This document shows positions 25,601 to 37,600 of a stretch of DNA of 64,000 bases, piece after piece (position 1 is the stretch's first letter; the number at the start of each line of letters is the position of its first letter). The notes below the pieces were generated by a model, which saw nothing but the letters and a program-made list of their open reading frames with translations, was not told the DNA's origin and made no database searches. Origin of the DNA: Stratiolaelaps scimitus (lineage: Eukaryota > Arthropoda > Arachnida > Mesostigmata > Laelapidae); the NCBI GenBank assembly GCA_019614645.1, contig JABWDB010000004.1:19592001-19656000 (forward strand), read 5' to 3'. A program made the position numbers and the translations under genes.

Positions 25601-28600
25601 TGCACTCACTACAAGCCTCAGAAGACCCATTATCGTTACACTCGTTTTCTGATCAAAAAATATAGTACACTTCCGTCTATCGCTGACACGGCGACGGCCG
25701 CAGCGCCGCCTGTGAGCGCCGGGAGAAGCGTATTATCGTGTCATTGCTCGAACACACGAACAAGTAGGAAACTACAATGTCGAATTGGCCTGCAGCCATT
25801 TGCTACACTAGTCATCTACGAATGCCTATGGTAACTTCTCCCTTCTTCAGCGATGATAGAATTGTTAGCAGCGGAGCTATTCGGCGCGGCGATGGAATAC
25901 CCGCTCCGCTGCGTCAGGCGATGCGCCGACGGTAAGGCATGTATTATATTATACATGCAGAAACAAGCAACACGGTTCGACCAAACCTAAACCGTAGATA
26001 GATTGGAACGGGCAGCCACACACACGCACACATGGTACTTGCATAATGCATAATACCTACATGAATGTATTCTCGTTTGAAGGATACATATCCCTTAGGA
26101 TAGAAATAAGACTCGGCTACGTGACACGAATGACAAAAAACAAACTCCAAAAATTAAGACATACAACGTGACAAACAAAGTGATGTCATGTACGTAAACT
26201 TGGGTGCTGCTGTTGAGAGGGGGTTTGACAACTGATTTGGATCAGTGCGCCGAACGCAGATTCACAGCTAACTAATAATCTCAATTCGTGCCTCTCATGT
26301 CTACTAGCAGCTTGGCGAATGTTCACATAGCTGCATCAATCGGCATCATCTATAACAAAATGTCGAACTGTGCAAATGGTCAAATGAAAGTAGAGTGCTG
26401 TCGCAGCACTTGAAATGCTTAAACGCTTGATCATACAAGCACAAGAGAATCTACAACAGACTGGCATAGAGAGATAGCAAGAACAGCAAAGCTCGGAGAG
26501 CTGGTCCATATTCTTTATAGAGTAAGCAGCAATTGAATCGTTTACCTTTGCGAAATGCAGGTCATTGAAATCAAAAAATTCTATTAGTTATTATATATTA
26601 TTATTATATTTGTAAAAGAAATTCACAACAGATCCGATTAATGTGCCATAGAACAAAATGAAACCCCGTCAACTGTACAGCAGATCGTTTTGGCCTCCCG
26701 TTCCACATGCTCTACATGGCCTAGCATGACCTCCAGGCAACAGGCGTATGGGACATCTATTTCTAGTAATACGCCTCGGCACACTGCCTACGTACAGCTA
26801 GGCCTGCTGCCGGCGAGGCTGGCCGATACACCACCCTGTCCCAATCGGGTTCAAACGCAGCCCCTCAAATACCTTAAAGTCAAAAGAAAGATTTCCCTAC
26901 ATTGAACAGCCAGTGAAGGGTCTCGCTGGTTGAGAGACGAAGTGCAAGGGACTGTGTGACTGCTTAACCGGTCTAGCCGGCGCAGAAAAGTCTATACTCT
27001 TTCAGTTCGTCGAAAGTCGACTGAGGAGGCTGAATGGAAAAGTGTCTGACCGGAAAAACCAGCCGGGATCGAATATCGGTGGCGGAGAGAGCGCGTGTGG
27101 GGGGAGGCGGGTAAGGGGCGTTACCGAGGTGCGGATCAATGGTAAACTCCACCGATTCTCGATCTCCCGACTTGCCACTCGGACTCAGAGATGCGTCGAC
27201 GCAGACTCGATGCAAGCGCTCATCGGCCTATCGGTATTCCGAGAGTCACAAGAAATCTCAGCAGAGCCCGGAGAATAAAGGCATTTCGGTGCCTCGAAGA
27301 CAACGAACGCTAGAGGACAAGAAGGTTTCATTCACGCAGGCGACCGCGAACCCATGTCATGGCCCTTTGACGAACACCGTAGACGACAAACGATAGAGGA
27401 TAATAATAATAATAATAATAATATTAAAACTAGAGCCCGGATTGCCTAAAAACGACCCAATGTTGTGCTTCTACTCAAGCAGACAGGTGGGTGGATATTA
27501 TTCGGTAGATATGATCCAGCACATTATTGCGTTATGTGACCTTGGTTCTGGATGATGACCTTGAGGTTTGCGACTAAGAGGTTGATACTCTAGCCACCAC
27601 CATGCGAATCACAGGAAGCACGATAATGAACATTAACTCGAGAAGAAACAATTTCAAATTGGCTCCCTAAAAACGACCTTATCGGCACGGTTGCAAATCC
27701 TACGCCTGCAAATTAGTTGTAGACAGACATAAAACACATGTCGCAAGGTTCAGAGCCAACGAAAAATATTTGTACAGTTCTCTAGATGAGACGTTGGGAT
27801 CTTCGCAATAGGACATAACATAGCCTACGACATAGATACGTGGTCCGGACTTGTGAAAGTCTCAAAAGCTCAACACGATAAAGACAAAAGAGACACAATA
27901 TCTGTGCAAGGTTCTATCGGCTGTTCGTATTCACCTCAGAGGCTTGTTGATGTGCCGTCGTTCTTTTGATTTCCAAACCTATGCAAGACCTTGTGGCTGC
28001 ACAGGAGAAACGGAAAACGTGGAAGACGATTTAGTAGTATGGAGCATCCCGTTAGCTAGTTAAGGCTGAACTTTCGAAACCAACCACGGGGCTCGCGACG
28101 CTAATATAAATCTCCCCTACGCTTAGCCATCCCTATGGATAACGCACGTTTCAGTTTTTGAGCGTCAGGCTATGGCAATTGCACACTATTCCCGTCACTT
28201 CGGCAAGTGTGGCAACTTCGTAAAGTTCTCTCTGCAGACTACACACCCACATACAAGCACATTAAAATTTTAGCCTGTCCCAACGATACACTAAACGGCT
28301 TCGACAATGGGCCCCGAACCCCGTTGTTGGGATAAAACTATTAATTTATCTTCTAAATGGTTATTCATAAAAGTTCTCAAAGACCCAACCTTTTGTAACA
28401 CCCACCCGTTAAAAGCGGACAAAGTTTTGACGCTGGGGTCGAAGCAGATATAGATGCGAGACTCGGCGAGAACTCAAAACGCTACTCATCGCACGTGAAC
28501 TGATCATCTTTTACTCGTCGGCCATAACCATACCACGGTGGCTGGTGAGAGAGGCGCAGCCGAAGGACGAGGCCTACAAGCGCGACGCTGAAGCTACAAA

Positions 28601-31600
28601 ATATTACAGTCACAATTCTGCAGACATCAACGGTCCCTTGAGCATACCCTTGGGCAACGGTCACCTCGCACATAAAATGGCTTCTTGTGAATTCAGCCTA
28701 ACATCGCCGCCTCCAGTCGAACGTCGACAAAGAAATATGGGCGACAAAAAACAATGCGTCCCCAAAAGCAGCCAGTAAATACGTCATTCGACAGATTACG
28801 AAAATAATCGAACGGCGAAACGTCCACATATCAGGAACGACCATCATTGTAACCAGCTCCGGAGATAAGCTATTACTATCAAAAAAAAAAATAAAAAAAA
28901 GAATTAGCTGACCAGACTACCCCCAGGTCAATAATGCACAACCGTGCAGCCTTCTCGTTTAGTGCCTCGACCAGCACTGAGCGCACGCAAATGGAAAGAG
29001 GTTCTCTCCCATTTGGGTAGTGGCCTGGCACTAGCCTGGAAATGTCTCGGTAGATGTATGGAACCTGCTACAGTCACCGGCAACTCCCACCATATTACCA
29101 CCGCAATCATCTACAGCGCGCAAGGGTAATGCGCGGGAGCAATATGCCAAGAGGTTCGTCGATAGCTCGTGCGTGTACTACCACGCCAGATACGCTGCCC
29201 AACGACGAATGACCGCGCCGGCGTCGCAGACGTCGAAATGAACGAGACTATAACCAATCTGTGTCTCTGTCCTGTTCCTCTCTCTCTCTCGATTTCTGTA
29301 TCTTTAAACGTCCGATTTTTGCCCTTGACGCATTGCTTCTTCCCATCATGCGGGATGATACTGGAGCCGAGATGCAACCTCAAGGAGAATCGTCTTCGAC
29401 CTCGTTCAATTGCAAATAGACTAGCGAGCAATGGGGGGAACAGTTTTGTGCAGCTAGTTATTCGTGATTCATTCATTCTCCCTTATCTACCCTATGCCAG
29501 TCGGCGGCAGGTTTACATATAGTAAGAATGAAACCCTACTGCCGTCTAGCATCGAGCCGCCTAATACGTTGCTCGAGTATCGTGGAAAGGGAAGGCTTGG
29601 GATCATGTACGATAGTATGTGAGGGAGCCACTATGCTGTTCTCTCTCTCTCTCTCTCTCTCCTAGATATATATACTTACTCTACATTATGGTGAGCGGCT
29701 AAGCGGCACGCCGCGTCGCCGCAGGGTCGGGACTAGAGAGTGCTACCGCCTACTACAGCTACTAGCAAAGCATGAAGCGAGGAACGATCATTTGCGATCA
29801 CACCCCACGCGACAGCGGTCGCGTACATGTTTGGTATTTATATATGAAAGCTGCCTGGTAGCAGGGGCTTACCTGCTGGAAACCAGCCCAAGCCTAGTTA
29901 CTACAGCAGTTGTATGTCAGCTGTAACAGCTGTGGAGGTTTCGCTTTGTCGTAGAGCCAGCTATCCGTTCGAGAGGATATCTCAGCACACTTATAGACAA
30001 CCAGGCATTAGACACGAAACGTGATGTGGTATACAAAACGAATTGCAATGGTTACACAGCTTCATATGTGGGAGAGACAACATATAATAGTCTTGCGGAC
30101 AGGACAGGGATTAATCGTTAAATATAGTATGACCAAGCCACAGCACCACTAGCAAAGCATGGCATTGACAAGTAATCCTGAGTTTGATTTATTATAGTTG
30201 AGATTATTATTATATTATTTATTATAGTCTGTGGTTGAGATTCTCGATTCCTCAATTGACTGGCTCACGCGGCGCTTGATAAAGTGTATCAAATTTTACG
30301 AGCACCCGACGATGAGAATAGAGATACAACCTTCATATGTCTACAAAGCGCTCCCGTCGACTACAAGGTCCACTGCTCATCGATCCAATAGATCACCATA
30401 ACCCACCATATTGTACCGTACCCCTGCGTACCCCTTAACATAATACCCCCAGCGAGCATACAAGGTTCTACGCGCCAATGAAAAGTTGATGATGAGTACA
30501 AGTCAGCTTTTGAAAGCCCCGTTATCGAGATTCATCCGCGTTAGGCAGCTATAACCAGCCGTTTTATTTATAATTTTATCTATGTATTTTTTATAATCGT
30601 TTGCACCTATCGCTATATATTTTTTTGATGAATAATATATTACTTATAACCGCAGTGTGCGGATGTCCGCCCGACCCCGGCTCGGTATGTGTATTTTTGT
30701 ACGTGAAGGTCTGTATCTACCGAAATACACGAAAGTATACAGGCGTAACCTTACTAACGTTGGCAGGTTTATGGGACAACCGTTCAACTCTATCACTACC
30801 ATCATCCTGGTAGACTCACATGCAAAATAATATATATATATATATGTACGCTAACGGTATGTGAAGGCTACGAAAATTCAGCCGCCAGGCAGCACCCAGA
30901 CGTAAGAAGTAGATAGATATACGTAGCTAAGTAAGTAACAAGCAGGATGATAGGCAGGTTAGGCGAGTGACACAGGTAAGTCCCCTTACCTCGAAGGTAT
31001 ATTTAGAGCTGCCCAGGGATGCTTTTTGCTTCTGCCAAAAGTTGTCCGGCTTGAGGATATAGACGGTGTGCACCTTCGCTGGAAATGCTTCCTGTAGAAC
31101 TTTCAGGACAGGCTTCACGCCCGCCCACGTCTGCTGGCCGCGCATATCTACGATGATCGTAAAACCGCATGCTCGAGACTCCTCACTGAAATTGCCAAAT
31201 GAGACAGAGCAGAGACGTCGCATGTGAAAAATGTAGAATAATAAAGCACAGGACAAAAATATAGCACGCATTTACGCGTAAGAAGAAGAGCAAAATATAT
31301 GCAAAAAAATGGCGAAAATACGAAGAACTATATACGATTCGTCATTCGCGAGTGAAAGCTGGAAATGTTTTTGGAGATCTCCACACCCCCGACCCCATAC
31401 GGTGAGGAACTCTTCTGAGGCGTACCACTTTGCTGACACTGGCAACTGTCATTGCTGTTGCCGGTGAGCAACAGTACTCAATGGCCGCTGAACAAAAATG
31501 TCGACGAACCTCGAAATCGGTTTGATCAGCTTAAACGAGTGAGCTTACTGTAATTCCCACCTTTACATGCTTGGTTTTTTGCTTGGTACCCTGACATCTT

Positions 31601-34600
31601 TGTGGACCTCCTTTTGCAGCCATGCACACGCAACCGAACCCACCAACGCTTTACATCGAGGAAAGGATCGACAGTGAAACAGCCCAGAGCAGTCCTGAAC
31701 AACGTCCGGACACCTCCACTATCGATACCCATGTGGGTAGAATCAAATATGAAAACCTAGCAAAAAACGACGTTTGTGCGACGACTGTAACTCTTACAAA
31801 TTGCTAACGACATTCATGCGAGCCGTAATATCGGATGAGGTTACCATATACGTAGAAGTCGACGACACTGACTTACCTGGGTATTCCCGAGAAGTAGACG
31901 AGCACTTTCGTAATGTCCTCAGGGTTAAAGCGCTCAAGTTTCGAGCCCGAGGGAAAGGTCACGATAGGACCTCCGTGCCGATCCCGACCACCTGCATTTT
32001 GAGAAAACACAAATAGCAGTCGTGTTAGTAGTTGGTATCATTTCATCCTCGGGTGTATATATGCCATTAAACCGGCTACTCAATCGGCATGATTTCCGGC
32101 CCAACTACACCTTAGTCAAATGTGAACTGTCATGAAATGGTCGATATGACAATCACGAGCGTTACAGGGCTTGACTCCGCTACGATGTTGGCAGCCAAAA
32201 ATGGCAAAAAAAAAGCAAAAGTGTCTTAGATGAACGAGCGATAGCGAGTCAGATTGAAATTGTTTTTCGACCTGACCTTCAGCTGTTCCCCTATCTGACA
32301 GGCCTCAGCTCTTAATCTTTAGCTCAACATGAAACGCGACACGGTTGGCATTTTCGATTGTTGATGCTTACTGAGTTAAACAAGCAGAAGTAAGAAAAGA
32401 TCGACAAATGAATAAAAGTTAATGAAATTCAGCCGTAGAGGAGAGCTGGCACTGTGATCGATTGCGCGAATGACATGGTATTCACACAGCGCCCTGTTTG
32501 AGCGCACGATAATCTGATTAATAGACAAATAATAATAATAGGCTTTAACAGCAATATCAATAGGTGTAACAGGCGTGTTAGGCAAGTGCGTTCGTCAACG
32601 ACAACATCCTGCCATTCCTGTACGCTATATATATATATATATGCAAGACAACATATGTTGTACGCTGTCGACGATGGCAGGGTGTCTCCAGCTTACTATA
32701 GAATATCTTACATTCAGCACAATTTATGATACTTGCTAATTCGACCTGAAGATCATGGAAAGCATTATAAAAGCAAAGTACTGCATAGGTTACCTCTAAA
32801 GATTTACTCCCCAATGCGTTTTCCCGCTTCCGTATCGCTTGCGCGTCCATCTCTGTTGTTGTTTGACGCCAGAATGCGTTATCCTCATTTTGTTCGTTTC
32901 TTCCTATCTCCATTTAGCAAACGGGACAACTCCTACACTTCATCAGAGGTGAGAGCATCGCTTAAGCACCTCGTACATATTCGACGTGTTGAAAGCGCGC
33001 TACGATATACGACTGCTTCGCGGGAGCACCGTTACACGGTGGCGCCGCACGGCATTATACGGTGACAGAAACAGGCATAATAGCAGTCATCGCTGGCTGA
33101 CTCAATGCTCGGTGGTACAGCCAGAAACACAAACACCCATTAGACGCTCAAAAGATGTCGGCTGTCCCCATGCGCAACCTTTCAAAGTGACAAGCTACAA
33201 CGTGGAGCCCAGAGTAGCCTGCAAATTATGCATGTGATTGTCCCCTTGTGTGTGTGTGTGTGTCTGTGTATGTGTGTGTGCTTGTGGTTGTGTATAATGA
33301 AGAGACGACTGAATGGAGCGACGTCTGAATGTATAACGATGGCTGGTGGGAACGGTGGTGGTTCAGAGAGCCCTTCTGTGCTTCGACGTTCGCGCCGATG
33401 GCAACCACAATAGTACAGGAGCCCGCTACACGTACTGAAGCATATGAGCGGTCACAAAGCACAAACGACTCACACTTTTACGTGATAGGCATTATGGCGC
33501 CTGTTGAAGATGTTTGTGGCTTGAAAGGAGCAACGAGAAGTGGAAATAGAAAAACCGCTGTTAGAAGACGTTCGCCGACGTTCTAAGCAGCCGTGCTATT
33601 TGCAGTCTATCCAACCGCGAGACGGACTTGTGGTACCATTCTCAGGCGAGTAACGACTCTACGAGAGAGCGAGGAAACTGAGCTGGAGTCGAGGAGCGCA
33701 GAGCAGAATACGCCATAAAGGCGAGCCGCTGGTTAGTCGCACGCGACAGTCGGCACTAAAGGTCGGCGCCACCGCTGGAGATGCCGGCAGCAATAGATAG
33801 CCAACAGCCGCAGACACTCGCACACGTACCACAGACGTCCACGCGGAAGGCCATGGCGGCGAAGTGACAAGCCGATTCGAGGCGGAGTTTCCGAACGGCA
33901 GACGACCTTCCGTAGTCAGCGGGGAGCGTGGAGGCACGGGAAGGCAGGAAGTGATACGCGTCCACGATGCAGATGGATTCAGTACGGCTAGAGATATACA
34001 GGTTAGATCGCGTGCTTGGGATTTTCATCGGACACGACACCATCATCATAATCAACTCCTGAACGTCACCATGTTTACAACCCCCCCCGCTAGCTCAACT
34101 GGTGGATGTTCTGGATCGACCAATGGAAGATTGGGAACGATGAAAGATGACAGGACGACAGGAGAGGGGAAGGGAATAACAAAATAAACACAAAAACGCA
34201 ACATGGAAACGAGCGAACAGAATACGCACTGCCCACCGGTCGGCAGCATCCCTCGTTCGCGAGAAGAGACCCGGACAGGTTCCACACCCACATGTACACA
34301 CACACACACACAGACGATAGCGGTGGAGAAATTGTGTCGACAACTGCCACTTTTCTCTCATGTGACAACAATACGCGGCCCTGTCTGCGGGGTTAGTGGT
34401 ACGGCGGGCCATCCATGCCCCCTTCATGAATATATGTACGAAGCCGACCAACTAGTTCCAGCCTGTGATGTTACATACATACACAGGTAGACTCGCCTGC
34501 TAATGCTTGTGCAATCATATCATATAGAACGAGGCGACATCGCCTCCCAACTGGGCGAACCCGTCCCTATCCAGGACGGAAGTCGGACCGAAAAAGCCAC

Positions 34601-37600
34601 GCAACAGAACTTGGAGCCGCCGAGAAATGCCATGGCGGGTGACATGTGCTCTTATTACTATCTACCATAACGGTAACCGCGCAACACGACGCTAATAAAT
34701 GCGGACATCACTCGACAAACTAAACAGAATGAGACCACCCTGGCTGAATGACATTTTCGTCGTTTTCTTTCATAGTAATGGGGGGAATAATAGAGCGTCG
34801 ACACTGGCCAGCCCGCAGTCGGGGGAAGTTTCAGTTCGCGTGTACTCCGTACGATTGGAAGAGGGCGCCCACCTGGCCAGAGGTCACCGCGTGAACTCTA
34901 CACACCGTCAGGCTGCGGGCGATACGATTGTGATGTACCTATGACCTCTAGTGGTAACAACACTAAAAATTATATGAAGGTAAATAACGAACCCAGTAGC
35001 GAGTGCATCGAAAATATAGTATATACTGCACGCCTCTGAGATCAGAGGGATTACGTGTAAGTAGGTTAAATATATATATATATATATATCATAGAGTAGA
35101 TATGATTTTCTCAGTCGGAGCTACAGTGACACATTGGAGATGATTTACTAAATTCAAACCTGGAACAAAATACACGTCTGAGGAAGGCCATCCCCCGACC
35201 GCTAGTAAACTTGAAGGTGAATCGGTGGGCTGCTTCCATGGGACGCTTTGATAATATTCTTGCATATTAAGCACTGCACATCGGAAGCCGACATAAGGTC
35301 GACTCGATCTGACTTTCATAATACGGTTCAGGTGATAGAGAGCGACCTTGTCATAAGATAACCGTATTGGTATTATCTAATAAAGTAAAAACAATTTCGT
35401 CGAGTACGTGTGTTCTAATACCCGAAAATCGCCTAAATTCACTATTGATTTTCTCCTATCAGATCAACAGAGCGTTTTCTGCATTTCAACTTCATTTCAT
35501 CGATAAATAAATCAAAATAGGCTCACAGTTGCACTGAAACTGCGGCTGTTGACTACCGTCATCCTCGGGGATGTGTCTAGTCAAAATGCCTGGCTCTCGT
35601 GGACATTTCGGTGTACATATATTATTGGAGAGCAAGCCAGTGAGCGGTCCGCTCTGGTGACAATGCTTCCTTAGACCGTCATAGCCTCGGGACATTTCTA
35701 CGAAGGACAGGGTGGTCGGCCGTTCTAGACGTCTGGGTCGATCGTCTCATGGGCTTCTCCGTCGTGGTCCGAGAGTTCTACCCTCATTGAGAGGAGGACA
35801 TACAAAGCGTGGCAAGGTGCTGAGCGAATCGAGGTGAAGAAGAAGGTCTGGGGGTAGCGGCAACTGCGACCAAGAGAGGTGACAGCTCAAGCGATCCGAT
35901 TCTTGCACCGAAGCGTCGGCAGAGCGACCTAGCACAAAAACATTGCCACCCTGCCAGCCAGCAAGCAAGCCCGCTTCCTAGTTCCCGATGTAGACCGTCA
36001 GAGGTAAAAAAAAAGATAGAGCATTTGCTGAGGGCGGCGGTCTTGGTGCCGTCCCATAGGACCAGCTGACTGACGCTCTCTGCAGCAGGTGGAGCAAGGG
36101 AATTGCATTGTCCCCTACACAATGGATACACCGAAGACGGTCTCTCTCTCTCTCTCATTATCTCTTCACGCGTGGTTTTGGCATCTGATGCAGGGTGAGC
36201 AGGCGCCAGAATCGGCCATGCGTGGTTCGAAAACGTCAAACGTCTGCTACCCATGTATGAAACACCAGTGCTGGACGTTACCACTAGTGGGTTTTTGTTT
36301 AGTCCCTCTATCACGATAATGTAATAATGACTGCCTGACGGCTGGTTCGTTTGAGAGTAGAGTGCAGCTTGGGTGTTGTACACTATGTGTCTGAGGTATA
36401 GGTTTGAGAAAAAAACAGTCAGAAATTATAGACTGGCATTGAGAAGTACACGCCAAATGAGGGTTGACAGTTTGCAACAGCATCGACCTCGAGCTTGAGC
36501 AAAGTCGTTTCAAGATTGGAAAGCGTGGTTAACTGTCGTTATTGAAATACTCGTTACTTGAACGACAAGCTGACGAATCTAACATCCCACGTTTGGTAAG
36601 TGGGGTAATGATTTTCTTCGTTTTTTTGAAGCAACTCCACTTTTACAATACTTAAATTCTGTTATATGTGCAGTTGTCTCCGGTAGAAAAGAAAGCAGTA
36701 ATCAAATTGTACCATGTTCCAATATTGCTCATCATCGCTATCAGAGCGTCCTCGAAGACCACACTCGCTCTCCAACGAACAGCCGTAACACTCATATCTC
36801 GATATATAGATCTGTAGAGTTATCGGCCCTGGCCACGTCGTGCTGGTTTAATGCGTTAATTATTCATTATTGGGCGCCCCTCCGAGAGAGAGAGACAGAG
36901 AGAGATCGTGAGTGGACGACTGTTCGCGAGAGGTCGCTAGAAACAAGGACCGAGGGAGAGGGTGTATGATGCTTTTGAATGGTTCGAAGACTCAAAGTAG
37001 CGGAGACGTCGAACGCTTTCGAAAGTGTTAGCGTGCGAATTTATGCCTGCCAAGGCCACGTCCCGGCCTTGCGTCATAGACAGAAGTGGTATACGAGCAC
37101 GTCGACAAATCAGAGAGATCTGGGCCGGCGGAGACAGGCCGGCCATGGTCGAAGTGTCAAATTCTCCGATATTTGTATGATCCGAACAAATCGGTCGAAT
37201 CCCGAACCCGCTCACTGATCGAAAGTCATCCATCCGACTGAAGACGCCATTCGAGTGAGCAGAATTTAACAGCATGAAGCAATTCTTTATCCATTGCTTA
37301 CTTGGATCTATTACATGGCTGCGACGACATCGCGTGGGGAAACATTGTGTAGCACTCCAACGGTTCGAGCTCGCTAAGAGAGCGCCGACGTCGAGCAAGA
37401 AAAAAATTGATGACACGCTTTAAATGAAAGAGTCGTCGTTCAGCAACGATCGCCGATTCTCTTTTGATAGACCTAATTGCGGTTGACATCGAAATCGATT
37501 GCCAGACTCGTCCAGCAATGAGGTACGCCCGGAGTTCGTATGAAAATGTATCTCGCCCGATACTTTTTGCCTAATATTTACTGTAACCGTAGCGAGATAG

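Larger units (their letters stand above)
25158..30989 (-). other. trio: trio intron 3 (5832 bp), no gene seen
   Basis: Mostly AT-rich. A GC-richer patch at 26.9-27.4 kb and another at 28.9-29.5 kb carry short open frames on both strands without known domains. It includes an AAT run (27401-27423), a CT run (29640-29661) and a short TA run (30830-30844). The 26.97-27.22 kb minus frame reaches a donor-like site in phase 1, which does not match exon 4. Confidence 0.6.

Noticed and set aside
26973..27278. Overlapping frames in intron 3 that might be an alternative first exon
   Set aside because: The donor-like site (CTCG then GTAACG) ends in phase 1, which cannot join exon 4 (phase 0); joining exon 5 would skip Sec14-end coding without support.
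34089..34125. TAGCTCAACTGG resembling a tRNA A box, with GGATCGACC nearby
   Set aside because: The spacing is too short, there is no acceptor stem, and the B-box match is poor. Similar A-box-like strings at about 218 and 54206 also lack a B box.
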